Shown: one piece after another, positions 14,886 to 21,841 of the stretch
Position numbering within the stretch: position 1 is the stretch's first letter
Layout: every line of letters starts with the position of its first letter
DNA from: Pseudolysinimonas_A sp049651805
GTDB lineage: Bacteria > Actinomycetota > Actinomycetes > Actinomycetales > Microbacteriaceae
Direction: 5' to 3'
NCBI RefSeq assembly: GCF_049651805.1
Contig: NZ_JBASCU010000017.1
Location: forward strand, 129,102-193,101
DNA: 64,000 nt
The notes under the pieces: generated by a model
What the model was told of the DNA's origin: nothing
The model's input: only the letters and a program-made list of their open reading frames with translations
Database searches by the model: none
Translations under genes and position numbers: made by a program

Positions 14886-17633
14886 GTGAGTGTGTTCGTC
14901 GTGGTCGCAGCTGTATTGTTGACCGGCTTGTTGGCGTGGTACTTCTTCGCCCCGCGTGCGTCGAAACGCGCCACGGTCGAAGGCGATCTCCAGGTGCAGA
15001 CGATCACGGTCAGGGGTGGCTACTCGCCCAGCGTGATCGAGGTCGTGCAGGGCGTTCGCACCCGGTTGCTCTTCGACCGGCAGGAGGCCGGCGAGTGCTC
15101 CTCCCGAGTCGTGCTCCCGGAGTTCAAGGTCAACCAGGGCCTGCCCGCCTACGCGACGACCGCCGTGGAGTTCATGCCGGATGAGGTCGGTGACTTCGGC
15201 TTCGCGTGCGGAATGAACATGCTGCACGGCACGGTCAGGGTCGTGCCCGCATCGGCTGACGCGCCGCGGACCGCGACCGCCGTGCTCGAAGCGCCCACCG
15301 TCGACGAGACGGGCACGACCGGGTCGATCGCCGACGCGATGGACGACGACGGTGCCCAGGAGGCTGCGGAGCATGCCAAGGAGATCGCCGACCTCGGCCG
15401 TCGGGTGATCGTCGGCGCGGTGCTCACGTTGCCGGTGTTCCTCGCGGTGATGGCCCACGACGTGTTCGGGGCCTCATGGATGCCGCCGCTGCTGCTCGCA
15501 CCGTGGTTCCAATTCCTATTGGTGACGCCGGTGATGTTCTACACCGGGTGGCCGATCCACCGCACCGGGTGGCTGGCACTGGCCAACCGGCAGGCCGAGA
15601 TGAACTCGCTGATCACGCTGGGCACGATCGCCGCATACGGATTCAGCCTGGTGGCCGCCTTCATCCCCTGGGTGCTGCCCGCCGACGCACGCGGGGTCTA
15701 CTTCGAAGCGGTGGGCGTCATCCTCACCCTGATCCTGCTCGGCCGCCTCCTCGAGACCAGGGCCAAGGCCGGCACGGGCGAGGCGATCCGCACCCTGATC
15801 GGTCTCCAGCCCCGCACCGCACGGGTGGTCCGCGGTGACAGCGAGCTGGAGATCCCGGTCGGTGACGTCGTGGTGGGCGACGTCGTGGTGATCCGCCCGG
15901 GCGAGAAACTCCCGGTCGACGGCCAGGTGACAGAAGGCAGCTCCGCGGTCGATGAGGCGATGATCACCGGAGAGCCGATCCCGGTGGTCAAGTCCGCCGG
16001 CGACACGGTGATCGGCGCGACGATCAACCAGACCGGCTCGTTCCGCTACGCGGCGACCAAGGTCGGGGCGGACACGATGCTGGCGCAGATCATCCGGCTG
16101 GTCCGTGAGGCGCAGGGCTCGAAGGCCCCGATCCAACGTCTGGCCGACAAGGTCTCCAGCTACTTCGTCCCGGCGGTCATCGCCATCGCGATCTGGACGT
16201 TCGCCGTCTGGTGGTTGATCGGACCGCCGCCGGCCGGAGTGTATGCCCTGGTTGCTGCGGTGGCCGTGCTGATCATCGCCTGCCCGTGCGCGCTCGGGCT
16301 GGCCACCCCGTTGTCCATCACCGTCGCGGCGGGCAAGGCCGCCGGCCACGGCATCCTGATCCGTTCCGCGGAGGCCCTCGAGACCGCCCACAAGGTGAAC
16401 ACGGTCGTGCTGGACAAGACCGGCACCATCACCAACGGCACCCCGATCCTGACCGACGTGTTCCCGGCCGACGGATTCGACGCCGATGCGCTGCTCGCGC
16501 TGATCGCCGCCGCCGAACGCGACTCGGAGCACCCGCTGGCGACCGCGATCGTGGCCGGCGCGGAAAGCCGCGGCCTGGGCATCCCGCGGGCACGCACGTT
16601 CGAGTCGATCACCGGCCAAGGCGTGCGCGCCCACGTGGATGGCAAGACCGTGCTCGTCGGCAACGCGCGGCTGTTGGCTGCGGCCGACGTCGACGCCTCG
16701 AGCCTGACCGCGGGCATGGAAGCGCTGGCCGCCGACGGCAAGACCCCCATGCTTGTCGCCGTCGACGGGCGGCCGGCCGGCGTGGTCGGCGTGGCGGACA
16801 CGATCAAGGACGGTTCGATCGCCGCCATCGCCGAGCTGGCAGCCCGCCGGATCGAGGTCGTGATGATGACCGGCGACAACCGCGCAACCGCTGCCGCGAT
16901 CGCGCGTCAGGTCGGCATCCGACGGGTGGTCGCGGAGGTCATGCCCGAGCACAAGGCCAGCGAGGTGCGACGCCTCCAAGCGGAAGGGCGGGTCGTCGGG
17001 ATGGTCGGGGACGGCATCAACGACGCCCCCGCGCTGGCTCAGGCTGATGTCGGTTCGGCAATCGGAACCGGAACCGACGTGGCCATCGAGGCCTCCGACA
17101 TCACCCTGATCTCAGGGAACCTCGGTGGCCTGGTCACCGCGATCGACCTGTCCCGCGCCACGATGCGCAACATCCGGCAGAACCTCGTGTTCGCGTTCGG
17201 GTATAACGTGGTCGGCATTCCCCTCGCGGCGGGCGTGCTGTATCCGGCGTTCGGGCTGCTGCTCAGCCCGGTGATCGCCGCCCTGGCGATGGCCCTGTCA
17301 TCGCTGTCCGTCGTCACCAACTCCAGCCGGCTGCGCCGGTTCACCCCCAAGCCCGTGGCCACGTCGGCTGCGGCCTCGACCACCGACCCGGTGGTCGAGA
17401 TCGGCAACCAGAAATCAGATGAGGAACATTCCATGGAACACCACACCGAGCACACGACCGGCGACACCACTCTTGTCACCGACCCGGTCTGCGGCATGAA
17501 GATCGACCCGAAGACGGCCGCGACGACGCGCGAGCACGACGGCACGACGTTCTACTTCTGCTCCACCGGCTGCGCCGACACCTTCGATGCAGATCCGCAC
17601 CGCTATGGCCACCCGCAACATGCCGCACACTGA
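14886..17633 (+). CDS. copper-exporting P1B-type ATPase fused to cupredoxin-like and YHS domains
   Basis: A 915-residue fusion. Residues 2-22 form a membrane anchor. Residues 35-122 form a cupredoxin-like domain with C71 and C108-G-M110-N-M112-L-H114 as likely copper ligands. The ATPase core has the CPC metal site (C466-P-C468), TGE, phosphorylation site DKTGT (D510), HP and GDGIND loops, and a last helix pair with YN and MALSS, the Cu(I)-specific P1B-1 pattern. Residues 864-905 form a YHS domain (DPVCGM, then STGCADTF). The GTG at 14886 follows AAGGAG (14873-14878); an upstream ATG at 14841 lies in the leader. It should export Cu(I), with the outer cupredoxin as acceptor and YHS as cytoplasmic donor. 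csoR overlaps its end. Confidence 0.88.
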   Translation: MSVFVVVAAVLLTGLLAWYFFAPRASKRATVEGDLQVQTITVRGGYSPSVIEVVQGVRTRLLFDRQEAGECSSRVVLPEFKVNQGLPAYATTAVEFMPDEVGDFGFACGMNMLHGTVRVVPASADAPRTATAVLEAPTVDETGTTGSIADAMDDDGAQEAAEHAKEIADLGRRVIVGAVLTLPVFLAVMAHDVFGASWMPPLLLAPWFQFLLVTPVMFYTGWPIHRTGWLALANRQAEMNSLITLGTIAAYGFSLVAAFIPWVLPADARGVYFEAVGVILTLILLGRLLETRAKAGTGEAIRTLIGLQPRTARVVRGDSELEIPVGDVVVGDVVVIRPGEKLPVDGQVTEGSSAVDEAMITGEPIPVVKSAGDTVIGATINQTGSFRYAATKVGADTMLAQIIRLVREAQGSKAPIQRLADKVSSYFVPAVIAIAIWTFAVWWLIGPPPAGVYALVAAVAVLIIACPCALGLATPLSITVAAGKAAGHGILIRSAEALETAHKVNTVVLDKTGTITNGTPILTDVFPADGFDADALLALIAAAERDSEHPLATAIVAGAESRGLGIPRARTFESITGQGVRAHVDGKTVLVGNARLLAAADVDASSLTAGMEALAADGKTPMLVAVDGRPAGVVGVADTIKDGSIAAIAELAARRIEVVMMTGDNRATAAAIARQVGIRRVVAEVMPEHKASEVRRLQAEGRVVGMVGDGINDAPALAQADVGSAIGTGTDVAIEASDITLISGNLGGLVTAIDLSRATMRNIRQNLVFAFGYNVVGIPLAAGVLYPAFGLLLSPVIAALAMALSSLSVVTNSSRLRRFTPKPVATSAAASTTDPVVEIGNQKSDEEHSMEHHTEHTTGDTTLVTDPVCGMKIDPKTAATTREHDGTTFYFCSTGCADTFDADPHRYGHPQHAAH
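17433..17633 (+). CDS. possible internal start yielding a separate YHS-domain protein
   Basis: Inside the ATPase frame an ATG at 17433 is preceded by GATGAGGAA (17418-17426), a good ribosome site. It would give a 66-residue His-rich YHS protein starting MEHHTEHTTG, exactly where an independent YHS metallochaperone gene would begin. Either an ancestral stop between the two genes was lost, or both the fusion and the short protein are made. This is inferred from the sequence only. Confidence 0.4.
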   Translation: MEHHTEHTTGDTTLVTDPVCGMKIDPKTAATTREHDGTTFYFCSTGCADTFDADPHRYGHPQHAAH

Positions 17634-17940
17634 ACACTCGCCGACAGTGGATCACAGCACGCACGGATACATCGGCAACAAGGATGCGCTGCTGAGTCGG
17701 CTTCGGAAGATCGAAGGCCAGGTCCGTGGGCTGGGGAGAATGGTCGATGGCGACACCTACTGCATCGACGTCTTGACTCAGGTCGCGGCCACCACCAAGG
17801 CACTCGAGGCGGTGGCGCTTGCGCTCCTGGAGGATCACCTCACGCACTGCGTCGCCGAAGCCACCGCACAAGGTGGCCCGGTCGCGGAGGAGAAGCTGCG
17901 CGAGGCCACCGCAGCGATCGCGCGACTGGTGCGGTCGTAA
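17620..17940 (+). CDS. csoR: copper-sensing transcriptional repressor CsoR
   Basis: A 106-residue all-helical DUF156 protein. The Cu(I) ligand triad of CsoR is present with exact spacing: C48 (DTYCID), H73 and C77 (EDHLTHC), matching the C36/H61/C65 spacing of the Mycobacterium tuberculosis protein; Y47 also corresponds. The N-terminal RLRKIEGQVRGLGRMV helix is diagnostic. I start at ATG 17620 (MPHTEHSPTVDH); earlier in-frame ATGs at 17587 and 17605 lie deeper in the ATPase gene. It overlaps the ATPase by 14 nt and should control it through the palindromes at 13188 and 14815. Confidence 0.93.
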   Translation: MPHTEHSPTVDHSTHGYIGNKDALLSRLRKIEGQVRGLGRMVDGDTYCIDVLTQVAATTKALEAVALALLEDHLTHCVAEATAQGGPVAEEKLREATAAIARLVRS

Positions 17941-18039
17941 GCCCCGTGCGCTCGGAGGGTGCCAGTCGGTCCTCGCTGCCATCGAGACGGACGGTGGCTT
18001 CAGGCGATCTGACGGTAACGCAGCTACGCTAGGAGTGGG

Positions 18040-18480
18040 ATGGTGACACTTTCAGCGATTCGAGCGGCCGCATACCCGCGCACCGCGGCGGTGCGGACGG
18101 CGATGCTGAGTCTCCTCAGCATCGCCGCGGTCGTCGTCGGCCTCCTGGCGATGCACCCCTTCAGCCCTGACGAAACGACCCACATCCCGGCTGCGGCGGT
18201 ATCGTCGATGGAGCACCAAGCGGGTGCGGCCGCCCGCTCTGCAGAACCGCCCGCGACATCGGGTGACTGCGGCACATCTGGCTGTGAGCCGATGCACGCC
18301 ATGGGCTTCATGATCTGCGTTCTCGCCCTCATCCTCGCCTCCGTGGCATTCGCGGCAGCGCCCTACGTCACGCGCTGGTTGGCGAGACTGCGGTCCGGTG
18401 GCCGAGTGCTGCACTCCGCCCTGCGGGCAGCGCTCCCAGTCCCGCCCTCTCTGATAGCCCTTTCCATCAGTAGAACGTGA
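18040..18480 (+). CDS. DUF6153-like small membrane protein (copy 2)
   Basis: A 146-residue protein with two membrane helices (about residues 20-42 and 86-110), an extracytoplasmic loop with Cys residues (GDCGTSGCEPMH) plus Met and His, and a basic tail ending in PPSLIALSISRT. AGGAG at 18031-18035 serves either the ATG at 18040 (4-nt gap) or the GTG at 18043 (7-nt gap). It mirrors the copy at 12571, including the terminal LSISRT. The Cys/Met/His-rich outer loop and its neighbours suggest copper handling outside the cell. Confidence 0.65.
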   Translation: MVTLSAIRAAAYPRTAAVRTAMLSLLSIAAVVVGLLAMHPFSPDETTHIPAAAVSSMEHQAGAAARSAEPPATSGDCGTSGCEPMHAMGFMICVLALILASVAFAAAPYVTRWLARLRSGGRVLHSALRAALPVPPSLIALSISRT

Positions 18481-18570
18481 TTCGGCCCAGCCTGCGGTCA
18501 CGCAGGCGTGCCTGTGCGCGCATCCGCGCGCCCAAATCCGAATCGACTCAACTGAAAGAAAGCAACCATC

Positions 18571-19188
18571 ATGAAGTTTCGCACCGCAGCGATCGCCTCA
18601 ACGGCGCTCGCCATCGCACTCGTACTCGCCGGATGTTCCATGGCTGGAATGGACGGCATGGAAGGAATGGAAGGCATGGAAGGCGGGAGCAGCGCCTCGC
18701 CCTCCTCGGCGCCTATCGACACCACCTTCAACGCCGCAGATGAAACGTTCGCGAGTGGCATGATCCCTCATCACGAACAAGCTGTCGAGATGGCCTCCAT
18801 GGTGCTCGACAAGGAGGGCGTCGACCCGCGAGTCGTCGCCCTGGCCGAGCGGATAGTAGCCGCTCAACAGCCCGAGATCGATCTCCTCACCTCGTGGCTG
18901 GAAGCATGGGGCGTGGGCTCCGACATCGGCGGAATGGAAGGAATGGATCACAGCGGAGGGGCCATGATGTCGGAAGACGACATGGCCGCTCTCGAAGCCG
19001 CGACCGGCTCCGAGGCCTCGAAGCTGTTCCTCGAGCAGATGGTCCAGCACCACACCGGCGCCATCGCGATGGCTCAGCAAGAACTGGACAACGGTGAGAA
19101 CCCTGCCGCGCTCGAACTCGCGCAGACGATCATCGACGACCAGACGGCGGAGATCGCCGAGATTCAGGAGCTTCTCGCGCAGCTGTGA
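18571..19188 (+). CDS. DUF305 lipoprotein with Met-rich repeat
   Basis: A 205-residue exported lipoprotein: signal peptide ending in LAGC (C22), then a run with methionine every third residue (M24, M27, M30, M33, M36; M-x-G units). Two DUF305 four-helix halves follow, each with a paired-histidine signature (GMIPHHEQAVEMA, H68-H69, and EQMVQHHTGAIAMA). DUF305 proteins are ferritin-like bundles commonly linked to copper islands. The Met run and the HH pairs are plausible Cu(I) or Cu(II) sites. It lies between the DUF6153-like gene and the beta-propeller lipoprotein gene. Confidence 0.85.
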   Translation: MKFRTAAIASTALAIALVLAGCSMAGMDGMEGMEGMEGGSSASPSSAPIDTTFNAADETFASGMIPHHEQAVEMASMVLDKEGVDPRVVALAERIVAAQQPEIDLLTSWLEAWGVGSDIGGMEGMDHSGGAMMSEDDMAALEAATGSEASKLFLEQMVQHHTGAIAMAQQELDNGENPAALELAQTIIDDQTAEIAEIQELLAQL

Positions 19189-19242
19189 GTTCGTCAGGGG
19201 GTGGTCGCACACGGCTGCCCCCTGACCCTCACATCGCCTGAG

Positions 19243-20112
19243 ATGACAGCCATGAGCGCACGACTTGTCGCGACCGCTTTCGTCCTGATGACCCTCGCCG
19301 GATGCGCGGTCGCATCGCCTCAAGATGCCGCTCCGGCGGCACTCACCCACATTCACGGGCTCGCCTTCGACTCGGGACAGGATGCGCTCGTCGTCGCCAC
19401 GCACGGCGGCGTCTTCCGGCTCGACATCCAAGAGACCCCCGCCGCCGTCACCGGGCCGGTCGGCGACCTCGACATCGATGCGATGGGTTTCACGCTCGTC
19501 GGCGACGTCGCCTACGCGTCGGGCCATCCGGGCCCGTCGACGCCCGCCACGTTCGGCAGCCCAAGCCTTGGGCTGATCCGCTCGGCGGACGGTGGGGCGA
19601 GCTGGACGAACGTCTCGCTGGTCGGCACGACCGACTTCCACGACCTGGCGATCAGCGAATCCCGGGTCAGCAGGATCTACGGGCTAGCCGGCTCCACCGT
19701 GGAGCGGAGCGACGATGGTGGCCTCTCCTGGACGAGCGTCGCGACGATCGGCGCTCGCGACATCCTCAGTCCGGCCGGCGACTCGGACACCCTGTTCGCG
19801 ACCACCCCGGAGGGCCTCATGGTGAGCCGGGATGGGGGCGCGACCTTCACCCTCGTGCCGGACTCGCCGCCGCTCTATCTGGTCGGCGACGGAGGAACGG
19901 AACACGGAGGCCTCGTCGGGATCGACACCGCAGGAACCGTCTGGACCCGAAGCGAGGGAGCCGGAACGTGGAGTGCCGGCGGTCAGGTCTCTGGAACGCC
20001 CCAAGCGATGCTCGTCGTACCCACAAGCGGACGACTGATCGTCGCCGACGACCGCGGCATCTCAGCTTCGGACGACGACGGAGGTACCTGGACCGTGCTG
20101 TGGACAAGCTGA
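19243..20112 (+). CDS. exported beta-propeller (BNR-repeat) lipoprotein, F510_1955-like
   Basis: A 289-residue protein with a signal peptide and lipobox LAGC (VLMTLAGCAVAS). The mature part is a beta-propeller with repeated BNR/Asp-box motifs: SADGGASWT, SDDGGLSWT, SRDGGATF and SDDDGGTWT. It starts with LTHIHGLAFD, the entry strand common to this group, which NCBI labels F510_1955 family glycosylhydrolase although no hydrolase residues are evident. The start could be 19243 or 19252. It sits directly after the DUF305 gene, a recurring pair in copper clusters. Role unknown. Confidence 0.75.
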   Translation: MTAMSARLVATAFVLMTLAGCAVASPQDAAPAALTHIHGLAFDSGQDALVVATHGGVFRLDIQETPAAVTGPVGDLDIDAMGFTLVGDVAYASGHPGPSTPATFGSPSLGLIRSADGGASWTNVSLVGTTDFHDLAISESRVSRIYGLAGSTVERSDDGGLSWTSVATIGARDILSPAGDSDTLFATTPEGLMVSRDGGATFTLVPDSPPLYLVGDGGTEHGGLVGIDTAGTVWTRSEGAGTWSAGGQVSGTPQAMLVVPTSGRLIVADDRGISASDDDGGTWTVLWTS

Positions 20113-20316
20113 TGCGCCGCGCGGCGACTCGACCGCGGCGGTCAGGTCCGCAGCCCTCGTGTCGACCGTGACCTCGCCCGTATCAGCATCAGCATCAGCA
20201 CCCGTCTGCCCCGCGCGCACCCGGTAGCCGACGACAGGGTAGGACTTTCGCCTCTCCCCCAACAACAGTCACCCGACAAAAATTGGCTGAGAACCGGCCG
20301 ACGAGAAAGAACCGAT

Positions 20317-21813
20317 ATGCATTCCGAAATCAAGCACGCGAGCCTGACCAGGCGGGGCTTCCTCGCGGTCGGATCCGGCACCCTCGCCGCGATCACCCTG
20401 GCTTCGTGTTCAACGCCACCTCGATTCCTCTCCCCGACCGGGGCCGTGGTGCAACAGGTGGAGGCAGCCCGCGGAGGCACCGGCCGGGTCACCCGTGTCG
20501 ACCTCGTCGCAGCTCCCACCCAAGTCGACCTTGCCGGTACCACCGCGGACACGTGGAGCTTCGGGTCGGTGCCCGCGCCGACGATCCGTCTGTCGGCGGG
20601 CGATACCTTGCTCGCGAATGTGCGCAATCAGCTCCCGGCCGACACCTCCGTGCATTGGCACGGCCTGGCGCTTCGGAATGACATGGACGGCGTGCCCGGC
20701 GCAACTCAGGCACCCATCCCCGCGGGTGGGGAATTCAGCTATGAGTTCGTCGCTGCGCAGCCCGGGACCTACTGGTTCCATCCGCACGTCGGACCGCAAT
20801 TGGATCGCGGTCTCTACGGAGCGCTCATCGTCGAGGATCCGAACGAGCCGCTGGTCTACGACGACGAGTGGGTGGTCATCCTCGATGACTGGCTCGACGG
20901 AGTGACGGGCACCCCGGACGAGGTGCTCGAGGAGCTCCGCGGCGGGATGATGGGAATGATGGGCGGCTCGGGCAGTCACATGCTGATGGGTGCTCGCTCA
21001 GACCTGCTCGGCGGCGACGCCGGCGATGTGTTCTACCCGCTCTACCTCATCAACGGCCGCCCGCCCGCCGACCCGGAGACGTTCACGAGCGCCCCCGGCA
21101 GGCGGGTGCGGATCAGGATCATCAACGCCGGGAGCGACACGGCGTTCCGGGTGGCGCTCGGCGGTCACCGGCTCACCGTTACCCACAGCGACGGGTTCCC
21201 GGTGAACCCGGTGGACACCGACGCGATCCTGATCGGCATGGGCGAACGGTACGACGTGCTCGTCACGCTCGGCGACGGCGTGTTCCCGTTCGTTGCCGTC
21301 GCGGAGGGCAAGGGCGAGACGGCGCTCGCGATCGTCCGCACCGGGGCCGGCGAGACGCCGCGCCCCTCCGCTACGATCCCCGAGTTGTCGAGGTCGGTCC
21401 TCATGGCCGACGCGCTCACCGCCGACCCGACCGTCGCGTTCCCGAGCCGCACCGTCGACCGCGAGCTGACGGCCAAGCTCTCGGGTTCGATGATGGCCTA
21501 CGACTGGGCGATCAACGGTCGCCGATTCGACCCAGCAAACCCCCTCGATGGCGCACTCGGGGTGAGGCAGGGCGAACGGGTGCGGCTCCGCATCGAGAAC
21601 ACCACCGACATGTGGCATCCGTTCCACCTGCACGGCCACACCTACCAGCACGCCGGCGGCGGGCCGCGGAAGGACACCTCGATCGTGCTCCCGCGCACGT
21701 CGCTGACCGTCGAGTTCGACGCCGACAACCCGGGTCTCTGGGCGGCGCACTGTCACAACATCTACCACGCCGAGACCGGGATGATGACCATCCTCGGTTA
21801 CCAAGCCACCTGA
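20317..21813 (+). CDS. multicopper oxidase, Tat-exported lipoprotein
   Basis: A 498-residue three-domain oxidase. The N-terminus has a twin-arginine signal (TRRGFLAVGSG, R12-R13) ending in LASC (C31), so it is probably exported folded and lipid-anchored. All four copper motifs are intact: HWHG (H113, H115), HPHV (H155, H157), HPFHLHGH (H434-H441) and HCHNIYHAETGM (H478-C479-H480, H484, axial M489). Such enzymes (CueO/McoC-like) oxidise Cu(I) to less toxic Cu(II) with O2. A Met-rich loop (MMGMMGGSGSHMLMG, about residues 211-226) resembles the Cu(I)-binding insert of cuprous oxidases. It precedes a CopB-like ATPase by 28 nt. Confidence 0.93.
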   Translation: MHSEIKHASLTRRGFLAVGSGTLAAITLASCSTPPRFLSPTGAVVQQVEAARGGTGRVTRVDLVAAPTQVDLAGTTADTWSFGSVPAPTIRLSAGDTLLANVRNQLPADTSVHWHGLALRNDMDGVPGATQAPIPAGGEFSYEFVAAQPGTYWFHPHVGPQLDRGLYGALIVEDPNEPLVYDDEWVVILDDWLDGVTGTPDEVLEELRGGMMGMMGGSGSHMLMGARSDLLGGDAGDVFYPLYLINGRPPADPETFTSAPGRRVRIRIINAGSDTAFRVALGGHRLTVTHSDGFPVNPVDTDAILIGMGERYDVLVTLGDGVFPFVAVAEGKGETALAIVRTGAGETPRPSATIPELSRSVLMADALTADPTVAFPSRTVDRELTAKLSGSMMAYDWAINGRRFDPANPLDGALGVRQGERVRLRIENTTDMWHPFHLHGHTYQHAGGGPRKDTSIVLPRTSLTVEFDADNPGLWAAHCHNIYHAETGMMTILGYQAT

Positions 21814-21841
21814 GATCACGAGAACGAAGAGGCCACGAACG

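Noticed and set aside
20113..20316. CsoR box upstream of the multicopper oxidase
   Set aside because: No TACCC...GGGTA palindrome is present in this gap. Only a short ATCAGC triplet-like repeat was seen.
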